NCBI GenBank assembly: GCA_002338605.1
Contig: DDIP01000032.1
Span: 1,229 to 7,876 of the forward strand
DNA length: 6,648 bases
Direction of reading: 5' to 3'
Origin: Proteobacteria bacterium UBA1847
GTDB taxonomy: Bacteria > Pseudomonadota > Gammaproteobacteria > Steroidobacterales > Woeseiaceae
Shown: piece by piece, positions 1 through 6,554 of the stretch
Layout of the letters: each line of letters opens with the position of its first letter
How positions within the stretch are numbered: the stretch's first letter is position 1
Notes under the pieces: model-generated
Told to the model about the DNA's origin: nothing
The model's database searches: none
The model's input: only the letters and a program-made list of their open reading frames with translations
Program-made: the position numbers and the translations under genes

Positions 1-329
1 CCAATGCCGGCAGCGTCAGCGGCGATCCCGACAAGGTTTACCGCGCAAGACAGCCGGTGTTTTCCAGTTTCAGTGAATCACTGGCCAATCAGACCGGTGT
101 AGCCGGCGTTCGCCTGGACGGCGTGCTGGAGAGTGCGGCGCCGCTGCAAAAAATCTATATGCCCGACAACCCGGAGGCGGATGCCGACGGAAACGTGTAT
201 GCGACGAATGTGAATACGGTGGAAGAGATGGTGAACATGATCTCGGCCTCGCGTTCCTACAAGAACAACGTCGAAATGATCAACACGACGAAAGACCTGC
301 TATTGCAGACCCTGTCACTTGGACGATAA
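1..329 (+). CDS. flgC: Flagellar proximal rod protein FlgC, 3' part
   Basis: This is the C-terminal 108 residues of a rod subunit that polymerises in the periplasm as part of the proximal rod, after export by the flagellar type III apparatus. The reading frame is open from the window edge (first full codon at 3) to a TAA at 327-329, so the start lies outside the window. The visible part has the YRARQPVF stretch (visible residues 13-20) and the MPDNPEADADGNVY segment just before the C-terminal helix. It ends with NVNTVEEMVNMISASRSYKN (69-88), the flagellar rod/hook C-terminal domain in its FlgC form. FlgC is usually about 135-150 residues, so only the N-terminal helix is missing. A GTG at 57 is in frame but internal and is not a likely start. 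The gene leads flgD by 18 bases in the same operon. Identification is firm. Confidence 0.96.
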   Translation, partial: NAGSVSGDPDKVYRARQPVFSSFSESLANQTGVAGVRLDGVLESAAPLQKIYMPDNPEADADGNVYATNVNTVEEMVNMISASRSYKNNVEMINTTKDLLLQTLSLGR

Positions 330-347
330 GAAAGACGAGATGAATTC

Positions 348-1016
348 ATGCCCAGTATTTCACCCATAAGCGACTTCCAGAATTTTTCGCCCGTGCCTCA
401 ACAGGCCGAGCGCGACAACCTGGGCCAGGCCGACTTTCTGACCCTAATGATCACGCAATTCAAGAACCAGGATCCGTTTGAGCCAATGGACAACGGTGAG
501 TTCCTGGGTCAGCTCGCACAGTTCAGCACCGTTAACGGAATCGAGTCGCTGAACGACTCATTCACTGGTCTGTCCGGTTCGATGCAGGACAACCAGGCCT
601 TGCAGGCGGCCGGCCTGGTCGGTCATGCCGTTCTCGCGGTTACGGATATTGGCCACCTTGGCGATAGCGGGCCGCTAAAGGGCGCTATTGAACTGGATTC
701 GAGCGCGTCCAACGTACAGATCGACATCACCGATGAAACCGGCGCGCTGGTGCAACGGCTCGACCTCGGCCAGCAGCCGCCGGGCATGGTGAATTTCAGC
801 TGGGATGGAATCAATGCGAAAGGCGACAGGGCCGGCACCGGTCACTACCAGGTCAGCGCGCGTGTCGTTCGCGGAACCAACATTGAAAGTGCGGCGACGG
901 TGATCGAAGCCGAAATCAAAAGCGTAACGCTGGGCCAGTTTGGCGGCGGGATGTCACTCAACCTGGAGGGCGGACAGAGCATGCCGCTGGGCCAGGTCTA
1001 TCAGATTATTGGATAA
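348..1016 (+). CDS. flgD: Flagellar hook cap / hook assembly scaffold FlgD
   Basis: FlgD sits at the tip of the growing hook, promotes insertion of FlgE subunits, and is replaced by FlgK when the hook is finished. The 222-residue product has the usual layout. An N-terminal FlgD domain covers residues about 24-70, with DFLTLMITQFKNQDPFEPMD at 29-48 and FLGQLAQFSTVNGIESLN at 52-69. A middle beta region at about 85-110 and an Ig-like FlgD domain at about 111-185 follow, the latter with ITDETGALVQ and FSWDGINAKGD (150-160). The F-x-x-x-hydrophobic segment FLTLM (30-34) matches the gate-recognition motif known for type III export substrates of the rod/hook class. The length matches the family (about 220-230). 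The ATG at 348 is 7 bases after a weak purine-rich GAGA; an out-of-frame ATG at 340 overlaps this start. There are no cysteines and no cleavable signal peptide, as expected for a type III substrate. Confidence 0.97.
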   Translation: MPSISPISDFQNFSPVPQQAERDNLGQADFLTLMITQFKNQDPFEPMDNGEFLGQLAQFSTVNGIESLNDSFTGLSGSMQDNQALQAAGLVGHAVLAVTDIGHLGDSGPLKGAIELDSSASNVQIDITDETGALVQRLDLGQQPPGMVNFSWDGINAKGDRAGTGHYQVSARVVRGTNIESAATVIEAEIKSVTLGQFGGGMSLNLEGGQSMPLGQVYQIIG

Positions 1017-1031
1017 CAACAGAATTTAGCC

Positions 1032-1036
1032 AGGAG
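1032..1036 (+). promoter_or_regulatory. Ribosome-binding site of flgE
   Basis: AGGAG lies 7 bases before ATG 1044 in the flgD-flgE gap. It is a strong Shine-Dalgarno match, in keeping with the hook protein being needed in many copies, and it fixes the flgE start. Confidence 0.8.
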
Positions 1037-1043
1037 TAAACAC

Positions 1044-2261
1044 ATGCCATTTGCAATTGCACTCAGCGGTCTGAACGCCGCATCAGCCGACCTGGGCGTT
1101 ACCGCGAATAATGTCGCGAACGTCAATACCACCGGCTTCAAAATGTCGCGTGCACAGTTTTCCGAAGTCTTTGCCGTCGGCACACAGAGCGTGAGCTCGA
1201 GCGCATCCGGAAGCGGTGTACGCCTCTCGGCAATCGCGCAGCAGTTCACACAGGGCAACATCGACTTTACGGACAATGCGCTCGATCTCGCGATCGGGGG
1301 CGAGGGTTTTTTCGTCATCAGTGATAACGGTGCCCGCAGCTATACGCGGTCCGGCGCATTCGGAGTCGACAACCAGGGCAATGTCGTCAACGCCCAAGGT
1401 GCGCGTCTGCAGGCGTATCCGTACGCGGGTAACGGCCTGTTCAACACCGGCACACCACAGGACCTGCAACTGACGATTGGCGCTAACCCGCCGCAGGCAA
1501 CGACAAGAGCGAGCTTCGGCATTAACCTGCCAGCCGATGCACCGCAGCCGGCGAACCCGGTTTTCGATCCAACCGACCCTGGAAGTTTCAACCATACAAC
1601 GTCGGTAACGGTTTATGACACGCTGGGTGCAGCGCACACGGCGACGGTTTATTTCATCAAGGATGCCGCACCCAACACGTGGAACACTGAAATTGAAATT
1701 GACGGTAGCGCGGTTACGGGTGCGGCACCCGTGGTGTTCAACCCGGACGGCAGCCTGAATTCGCCGGTCGGCGGACTGATGCCACTGGGCGCATTTACAC
1801 CGACGACCGGGGCGGATCCGATTAACCTGTCGATCGATTTCGGTACGGCCACGCAGTTCGGCGACAACTTCGGCGTGAATTCACTCTCACAGGATGGCTT
1901 TACGACCGGTCGTCTGACGGGCGTCAGCGTTGATGCCGAGGGTGTTGTCTTCGCTCGCTTTACGAACGGTCAATCCACGTCGCTTGGCAAGCTGGCACTT
2001 GCGAACTTCGTGAACCCGCAGGGACTGCAACAGCTCGGTGATACGACCTGGGGCGAGTCCTTTCAATCCGGTGATGCACTGCTCGGCGAAGCCGGCACGG
2101 CTTCGTTCGGTAACATCCAGTCGGGCGCACTCGAGGCGTCCAACGTCGATTTGACAGCGCAACTGGTACAGATGATTACGGCACAACGGAACTTCCAGGC
2201 GAATGCCCAGATGATTTCAACGGCCGACACCATCACCCAGACCGTCATCAACATCCGTTAA
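1044..2261 (+). CDS. flgE: Flagellar hook protein FlgE
   Basis: FlgE is the structural subunit of the hook, the flexible universal joint outside the cell, and is exported by the flagellar type III system. The 405-residue product is close to the enterobacterial length. The N-terminal rod/hook helix has ALSGLNAASADLGV (6-19) and [12 protein letters not shown] (22-33). The FlgE/F/G core follows with TQGNIDFTDNALDLAIGGEG (69-88), FFVISDNGARSYTRSGAF and QGNVVNAQGARLQAY (111-125). The middle (about 130-290) is the variable exposed D1/D2 region with TSVTVYDTLGAAHTATVYF (186-204). The C-terminal helix is GALEASNVDLTAQLVQMITA (361-380), then QRNFQANAQMISTADTITQT. The start is supported by an AGGAG at 1032-1036, 7 bases before the ATG. 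The gene is 27 bases after flgD and 23 before flgF. It has no cysteines. Identification is firm; the FlgG-specific insertion is absent. Confidence 0.98.
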   Translation: MPFAIALSGLNAASADLGVTANNVANVNTTGFKMSRAQFSEVFAVGTQSVSSSASGSGVRLSAIAQQFTQGNIDFTDNALDLAIGGEGFFVISDNGARSYTRSGAFGVDNQGNVVNAQGARLQAYPYAGNGLFNTGTPQDLQLTIGANPPQATTRASFGINLPADAPQPANPVFDPTDPGSFNHTTSVTVYDTLGAAHTATVYFIKDAAPNTWNTEIEIDGSAVTGAAPVVFNPDGSLNSPVGGLMPLGAFTPTTGADPINLSIDFGTATQFGDNFGVNSLSQDGFTTGRLTGVSVDAEGVVFARFTNGQSTSLGKLALANFVNPQGLQQLGDTTWGESFQSGDALLGEAGTASFGNIQSGALEASNVDLTAQLVQMITAQRNFQANAQMISTADTITQTVINIR

Positions 2262-2271
2262 GCGCCGAATG

Positions 2272-2277
2272 AAAGGA
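2272..2277 (+). promoter_or_regulatory. Ribosome-binding site of flgF
   Basis: AAAGGA is 7 bases before ATG 2285 and 16 before the alternative in-frame ATG 2294, so it decides in favour of the first start. Confidence 0.7.
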
Positions 2278-2284
2278 CAGCACG

Positions 2285-3025
2285 ATGGATGAAATGATTT
2301 ATCTCGCGATGACCGGCGCTCGACAGACGGAGTATGCGCAGACCATCAACAGTAACAATCTCGCCAATGTTTCCACTACCGGATTCCGGGCGGACCTGCA
2401 TTCGTTTACGTCTGTACCGATTGAAGGTCCGGGTGTCGACGCGCGTATCAATGCGGTTGTTGAGTCATACGGCACTGATCTCACACAAGGCCCGATCAAC
2501 AACACCGGTCGAACGCTGGACGTTGCAATACGTGGGGAAGGCTTTCTCGCCGTGCAGGCGCCCGATGGTTCCGAAGCCTATACGCGCGCAGGTGATCTGC
2601 GCGTTGAAGCCGGCGGACTGTTGATGACCGGCGCGGGTCACCTCGTGATGGGTGATGGTGGCCCGGTCGCGATTCCGCCGAACAGCAGTTTGCTGATTGG
2701 CGGAGACGGAACCATTTCGATTCAGCCATTAGGTCAGGGCCCGGAAACGCTCGCGATTGTTGACCGCATCAAACTGGTGAAACCCGGAATCGGAAACCTT
2801 GAGAAGGGCGAAGACGGCTTGCTGCATATGAAAGATGGCAGCGAAGCGGATGCGGACGCCAGCGTGGCGTTGCTATCCGGTTCCCTGGAACAAAGCAATG
2901 TCAACGTTGCAAAGACGCTGGTCAATATGATCGAGCTCGCGCGGCAATACGAAATGCAAGTCAATGTAATCAAGGCGTCAGAAGAAAATGCCGATGCCGC
3001 AGCAACCATGATGCGTCTCGGCTAG
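2285..3025 (+). CDS. flgF: Flagellar proximal rod protein FlgF
   Basis: FlgF is a proximal rod subunit linking the FlgB/FlgC part of the rod to the distal FlgG rod. The 246-residue product begins MDEMIYLAMTGARQTE, the characteristic FlgF N-terminus, and has the rod motif NNLANVSTTGFR (24-35). The core domain has TQGPINNTGRTLDVAIRGEG (67-86) followed by FLAVQAPDGSEAYTRAGDL. The C-terminal rod domain is GSLEQSNVNVAKTLVNMIEL (199-218), then ARQYEMQVNVIKASEENADA. The length matches the family (about 245-250). ATG 2285 is preferred over the in-frame ATG at 2294, because AAAGGA at 2272-2277 is 7 bases upstream of the first and the MDxMIYLAM form is conserved. It lies between flgE and flgG as usual. 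In Pseudomonas-type genomes an internal promoter precedes flgF; I found no clear one here. Confidence 0.97.
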   Translation: MDEMIYLAMTGARQTEYAQTINSNNLANVSTTGFRADLHSFTSVPIEGPGVDARINAVVESYGTDLTQGPINNTGRTLDVAIRGEGFLAVQAPDGSEAYTRAGDLRVEAGGLLMTGAGHLVMGDGGPVAIPPNSSLLIGGDGTISIQPLGQGPETLAIVDRIKLVKPGIGNLEKGEDGLLHMKDGSEADADASVALLSGSLEQSNVNVAKTLVNMIELARQYEMQVNVIKASEENADAAATMMRLG

Positions 3026-3040
3026 ACCGACGTTAAAGAC

Positions 3041-3046
3041 AGGAGA
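3041..3046 (+). promoter_or_regulatory. Ribosome-binding site of flgG
   Basis: AGGAGA lies 5 bases before ATG 3052 in the flgF-flgG gap. It is a strong Shine-Dalgarno match for the rod subunit made in higher copy than FlgF. Confidence 0.8.
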
Positions 3047-3051
3047 AAACG

Positions 3052-3837
3052 ATGAACCAGGGACTTTGGGTAGCGAAAACCGGACTGGATGCGCAACAGA
3101 CGCGCATGGCGGTTGTGTCCAACAATCTGGCGAACGTGAATACGACCGGTTTCAAACAGGACCGTGCGGTGTTCGAGGATTTGCTGTACCAGAACATTCG
3201 GCAGTCCGGCGGCCAGAGTTCGCAGGACACTGTGCTGCCATCCGGCATGAGTCTGGGTACCGGCGTACGCGTCGTTGCAACCGAGAAATTGCATACCCAG
3301 GGCAGCGTGCTGCAAACGGGCAATGCGATGGACGTTGCCATCAACGGTCGTGGCTTCTTCCAGATACTGAAGCCGGACGGTGAGCTCGCCTACACGCGTG
3401 ACGGCACATTCCAGCTGAACGCCCAGGGCGAAATCGTCAATTCCAGCGGCTATGTCGTGCAACCGGGCATAACCATTCCTGATGGCGCACAAAGCATCAC
3501 GATCGGTTCCGACGGGGTTGTATCCGTAAAACTGGCCGGGCAACCGACTCCGACGCAGGTCGGGTCCCTGGAAGTGACGGACTTCATCAATCCCGTCGGG
3601 CTGCAGGCGATCGGTGAAAACCTCTACATCGAAACCGCGGCAAGTGGTTCGGGGCAACCCGGAACGCCGGGCCTGAATGGTCTTGGAGTCATCAACCAGG
3701 GTGCGCTCGAAGGATCGAATGTCAATGTTGTGTCCGAACTTGTGAACATGATCGAAACACAGCGCGCTTATGAAATGAACTCCAAGGCGATTTCGACCAA
3801 CGACCAGATGATGCAGTACATCAACAACAATCTCTAA
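3052..3837 (+). CDS. flgG: Flagellar distal rod protein FlgG
   Basis: FlgG forms the distal rod, the rigid drive shaft that passes through the P and L rings. The 261-residue product is within one residue of the typical length. It begins [19 protein letters not shown], with the rod motif [12 protein letters not shown] at 24-35. The FlgG-specific insertion follows at 46-63 ([18 protein letters not shown]), the segment that in Salmonella makes the rod straight and stiff where FlgE makes a flexible hook. The core contains [20 protein letters not shown] (83-102) and [18 protein letters not shown]. The C-terminal domain is [20 protein letters not shown] (217-236), then [20 protein letters not shown]. 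An AGGAGA at 3041-3046, 5 bases before the ATG, is the strongest ribosome-binding site in the window along with that of flgE. flgH follows after 9 bases. Identification is firm. Confidence 0.98.
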   Translation: MNQGLWVAKTGLDAQQTRMAVVSNNLANVNTTGFKQDRAVFEDLLYQNIRQSGGQSSQDTVLPSGMSLGTGVRVVATEKLHTQGSVLQTGNAMDVAINGRGFFQILKPDGELAYTRDGTFQLNAQGEIVNSSGYVVQPGITIPDGAQSITIGSDGVVSVKLAGQPTPTQVGSLEVTDFINPVGLQAIGENLYIETAASGSGQPGTPGLNGLGVINQGALEGSNVNVVSELVNMIETQRAYEMNSKAISTNDQMMQYINNNL

Positions 3838-3846
3838 GAGACCACT

Positions 3847-4524
3847 ATGAATAAATCAGCAAAGGCACTCGTCATACTGACCGCGGTACTGATTCTGCCC
3901 GCTTGCGGAAGCACGCGTGTGTATGAACAGGCGCCAATGCAACCCACCGTGGTTCCACAAGTTTACAAGGAACCGAATCCGGGCACGATTTACAACGCCG
4001 GCACTGACATGCGACTTTGGGAGGATCGGAAAGCAAACCGTGTCGGCGATATCCTGACGGTAGTCCTTGCCGAGCAGACGAATGCGACGAAGAACTCGCA
4101 AACGACAACAGGAAAGGCCACGGATGCAACGCTTGGCAATCCGACCGTGTTCGGCACGCCACTGACCCACAAGGGGGTGCCCCTGTTTGAAGGCGCACTG
4201 AGCGGCAGCAGCTCATTTGATGGCAAGGGGTCAAGCAGTCAGAGCAACAGTCTTGCCGGCGATATCACCGTCACCGTTGTTGATCGATTGCCAAACGGCA
4301 ATCTCGTCATCAGCGGCGAAAAATGGGTAACTCTGAACCAGGGGCAGGAGTTCATTCGCCTGTCAGGAATTATTCGTCCCGATGACATCGAGCCTGACAA
4401 CTCGCTACTGTCGACGCGAATCGCCAACGCGCAAATCACTTACAGCAGCAAGGGTGTCCTCGCTGCCGCAAACAAAATGGGGCTGATCAGTCGATTCTTT
4501 AATTCAGTCTTCCACCCGTACTAA
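3847..4524 (+). CDS. flgH: Flagellar L-ring lipoprotein FlgH
   Basis: FlgH forms the L ring, the outer-membrane part of the bushing around the distal rod. The 225-residue precursor starts with a lipoprotein signal peptide: Lys3 and Lys6, a hydrophobic stretch at 7-17, and lipobox L-P-A-C with Cys20 as the predicted lipidated first residue of the mature protein. The residue after Cys is Gly, not the inner-membrane-retaining Asp, which fits outer-membrane sorting. Family motifs are [20 protein letters not shown] (46-65) then [20 protein letters not shown], and in the C-terminal half [20 protein letters not shown] (136-155), [20 protein letters not shown] (157-176) and [12 protein letters not shown] (192-203). 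The length matches the family (about 220-235). A weak AAGAGA at 3836-3841 overlaps the flgG stop, which suggests coupled translation. Cys20 is the only cysteine encoded anywhere in the visible part of the operon. Confidence 0.97.
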   Translation: MNKSAKALVILTAVLILPACGSTRVYEQAPMQPTVVPQVYKEPNPGTIYNAGTDMRLWEDRKANRVGDILTVVLAEQTNATKNSQTTTGKATDATLGNPTVFGTPLTHKGVPLFEGALSGSSSFDGKGSSSQSNSLAGDITVTVVDRLPNGNLVISGEKWVTLNQGQEFIRLSGIIRPDDIEPDNSLLSTRIANAQITYSSKGVLAAANKMGLISRFFNSVFHPY

Positions 4525-4527
4525 GGA
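4523..4527 (+). promoter_or_regulatory. Ribosome-binding site of flgI, overlapping the flgH stop
   Basis: AAGGA shares its first two bases with the flgH TAA stop (4522-4524) and is 10 bases before ATG 4538. The overlap implies that ribosomes ending on flgH clear or reload at flgI. The spacing favours ATG 4538 over ATG 4544. Confidence 0.65.
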
Positions 4528-4537
4528 CGGACGCACT

Positions 4538-5677
4538 ATGCCTATGAAATGGAAAACAAGAATTGCATTGAAACGACTGGCGCTGGTCATCATGCTGGCG
4601 GGTACTTTTGTCGCCGAGCAGGCTTACGCGGATCGGGTCAAGGACCTGGCAAGCGTTGCCGGCGTACGCAATAACCAGCTCGTTGGTTACGGACTGGTTG
4701 TTGGCCTTAACGGGACGGGGGACCAAACCACCCAGGCACCGTTTACCGTGCAGGGCATTGTGAACATGTTGACGCAGTTTGGCGTGACGGTGCCGACCGG
4801 GACTCGCATGCAGTTGAAGAACGTCGCGGCTGTTACTATTCATGCCGAGTTGCCGCCGTTCGCGAAACCGGGACAAAAGATCGACATCACAATCGCATCC
4901 ATTGGCAATGCCAAGAGTTTGCGAGGCGGCAGCCTGCTAATGGCACCGATGCGCGGCGCTGACGGCAATGTCTATGCGCTGGCACAGGGCAACCTCGTCG
5001 TCGGTGGTTTTGGCGCATCCGGCAACGACGGCTCAAGTGTGACGGTCAATATCCCCAGCGCAGGCCGGATACCCAACGGCGCGACCGTTGAGCGCGAGGT
5101 TCCGAGTGATTTTCTGACACGCGAATCGATTGTACTGAACCTGAACGTGCCGGACTTCACAACGTCGAATCGACTGGCGATGCAAATCAACCAGACCATG
5201 GGCGAGGGTACTGCACAGTCCCTCGACGCCGTATCCGTTGCCGTTCGGGCGCCGTTCGACGTTTCGCAACGCACGGCATTCGTCTCAATGCTTGAAAACC
5301 TGGAAGTCGAACCGGGCGAAGTTCAGGCACGTGTCATCGTCAATTCACGCACCGGCACGGTCGTTATCGGTTCCAATGTGCGAGTAACACCCGCGGCCGT
5401 GTCACACGGCTCACTGGTGGTGACCATCAGCGAACGACCGTTCGTGAGCCAGCCGCTTGCACCATTCAGCGATGCCGGGGAGACCGTTGCATTACCGGTG
5501 TCGGACGTTTCCGTCACGCAGGAAGACTCAAGGATGTTCCTGTTCGAGCCCGGCACGAGCCTCGACGAGATTGTGCAGGCGGTCAACCGAGTCGGCGCCG
5601 CACCGGGTGACCTCGTGGCCATTCTTGAAGCATTGAAACAGGCTGGTGCACTGCGAGCCGAACTGGTCGTTATCTAG
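4538..5677 (+). CDS. flgI: Flagellar P-ring protein FlgI
   Basis: FlgI forms the periplasmic P ring, which is held in the peptidoglycan around the distal rod. The 379-residue precursor has a Sec signal peptide: basic residues at Lys4-Lys13, a hydrophobic core at about 14-26, and a likely cleavage after A-Y-A (29-31), giving a mature N-terminus [13 protein letters not shown]. Family motifs are [20 protein letters not shown] (45-64), [15 protein letters not shown] (69-83), [20 protein letters not shown] (95-114), [20 protein letters not shown] (117-136), [20 protein letters not shown] (264-283), and a C-terminal [20 protein letters not shown] (341-360) with [17 protein letters not shown] end. 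The length is normal (about 365-380). ATG 4538 is preferred over in-frame ATG 4544 because AAGGA at 4523-4527 is 10 bases upstream of the former. The protein contains no cysteine, unlike E. coli FlgI, which is stabilised by a disulfide. Confidence 0.98.
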   Translation: MPMKWKTRIALKRLALVIMLAGTFVAEQAYADRVKDLASVAGVRNNQLVGYGLVVGLNGTGDQTTQAPFTVQGIVNMLTQFGVTVPTGTRMQLKNVAAVTIHAELPPFAKPGQKIDITIASIGNAKSLRGGSLLMAPMRGADGNVYALAQGNLVVGGFGASGNDGSSVTVNIPSAGRIPNGATVEREVPSDFLTRESIVLNLNVPDFTTSNRLAMQINQTMGEGTAQSLDAVSVAVRAPFDVSQRTAFVSMLENLEVEPGEVQARVIVNSRTGTVVIGSNVRVTPAAVSHGSLVVTISERPFVSQPLAPFSDAGETVALPVSDVSVTQEDSRMFLFEPGTSLDEIVQAVNRVGAAPGDLVAILEALKQAGALRAELVVI

Positions 5678-5692
5678 GCCGCGATCTACGCC

Positions 5693-6553
5693 ATGACTTC
5701 GACCATTACTGATTTCACGCAATACACGCAGTTGCGTAAGGCGGCCGGCGACAATGACCCGGCGGCGCTGCGTGAAGTTGCGAATCAGTTCGAGGCTTTG
5801 TTCCTGCAGACAATGTTGAAGAGTATGCGCGAGGCATCGCTTGGCGATCCGTTATTCGGCGACAGCGAACAGATGGAAATGTACCAGGGCATGATGGACC
5901 AGCAGATGGCGGTCGAACTGGCCAGTGGCAAGGGCGTCGGCCTGGCCGACATGCTCGTGCGGCAACTCGGTGGTGCGAATGCCGCCAAATTCGACCCACC
6001 TGAACAGCCGTACCCGATTTCGCGCAGCGCTTCGGTCAAGGCCCGCGCAGCAACGCCTGCCTGGTCTGACCCGGCGGCGTTTGCGCGCGATATCTGGCCG
6101 CATGCCGAACGCACGGCTAAAGAACTCAACGTTCCGGCCGAAGCAATAGTAGCGCAAGCGGCTCTTGAGACCGGCTGGGGCAAACATGTAATGCCGACCC
6201 GGGACGGGTCGACAAGCTTTAACCTGTTCGGGATCAAAAGCGGTGCTGGCTGGACTGGCGACCAGGTCGTCCGCGATACGCTGGAGTTCGAGAACGGTGT
6301 GCCTCGGCAGGAGAAGGCAAAGTTTCGATCCTATGACAATGTGGCGGCTGCATTTTCCGACTACCGAGATTTTATTGCCGGTAATCCACGATACAGCGAG
6401 GTACGAAACCAGGGTACTGACACGGCGGGATTTGCCCGTGCGCTGCAGGATAGCGGCTATGCAACCGATCCGGATTATGCCGAAAAAATTAACAGGGTGA
6501 TGGAGGGACCGACGATGCGTCGCGTCCTGACTGAACTAAAGGCAGGTAGCTAG
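5693..6553 (+). CDS. flgJ: Flagellar rod cap / peptidoglycan hydrolase FlgJ
   Basis: FlgJ caps the growing rod in the periplasm and cuts peptidoglycan so the rod can pass through. The 286-residue product has both halves of the dual-domain form. An N-terminal rod-binding domain covers about 22-92 (ANQFEALFLQTMLKSMREAS, 30-49; PLFGDSEQMEMYQGMMDQQM, 53-72; ASGKGVGLADMLVRQL). A linker follows at about 93-130, rich in Ala, Pro and Ser. The C-terminal glucosaminidase (GH73) domain spans about 131-272. AIVAQAALETGWGKHV (151-166) places Glu159 at the catalytic acid position; FNLFGIK (176-182), FRSYDNVAAAFSDYRDFI (211-228) and YATDPDYAEKI (256-266) are the other hallmarks. It is somewhat shorter than the Salmonella protein (316), mainly through the linker. 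The ATG at 5693 has no clear Shine-Dalgarno sequence, but flgI ends only 15 bases upstream. Single-domain FlgJ is usual outside Beta/Gammaproteobacteria, so the fusion informs taxonomy. Confidence 0.97.
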   Translation: MTSTITDFTQYTQLRKAAGDNDPAALREVANQFEALFLQTMLKSMREASLGDPLFGDSEQMEMYQGMMDQQMAVELASGKGVGLADMLVRQLGGANAAKFDPPEQPYPISRSASVKARAATPAWSDPAAFARDIWPHAERTAKELNVPAEAIVAQAALETGWGKHVMPTRDGSTSFNLFGIKSGAGWTGDQVVRDTLEFENGVPRQEKAKFRSYDNVAAAFSDYRDFIAGNPRYSEVRNQGTDTAGFARALQDSGYATDPDYAEKINRVMEGPTMRRVLTELKAGS

Positions 6554-6554
6554 A

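Noticed and set aside
1083..1637. A 184-codon open frame on the - strand opposite flgE
   Set aside because: It is a shadow of flgE: arginine- and cysteine-rich with no domain-like pattern, as expected of antisense translation of GC-rich coding DNA.
1984..2003. TGGCA and TGGCACTTGC elements resembling a sigma-54 promoter near the end of flgE, which could have driven flgF onward
   Set aside because: The GG and GC dinucleotides do not have the required spacing (GG, ten bases, GC) in either register, and the site lies in conserved FlgE coding sequence.
2262..2284. The flgE-flgF gap as a possible terminator or promoter, since some species split the operon here
   Set aside because: Only 23 bases, with no inverted repeat or T-run and no convincing -10/-35; it holds just the flgF ribosome-binding site.
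3022..3657. A 211-codon open frame on the - strand opposite flgG
   Set aside because: It lies wholly within a confidently identified flgG, has no recognisable motif or ribosome-binding site, and its length follows from the codon bias of the sense gene.
4979..5000. Another TGGCAC element within flgI
   Set aside because: No GC dinucleotide at the proper distance downstream; it encodes the conserved [10 protein letters not shown] stretch of FlgI.
5785..6237. A 150-codon open frame on the - strand opposite flgJ
   Set aside because: It is fully inside flgJ, with low-complexity composition and no family resemblance.
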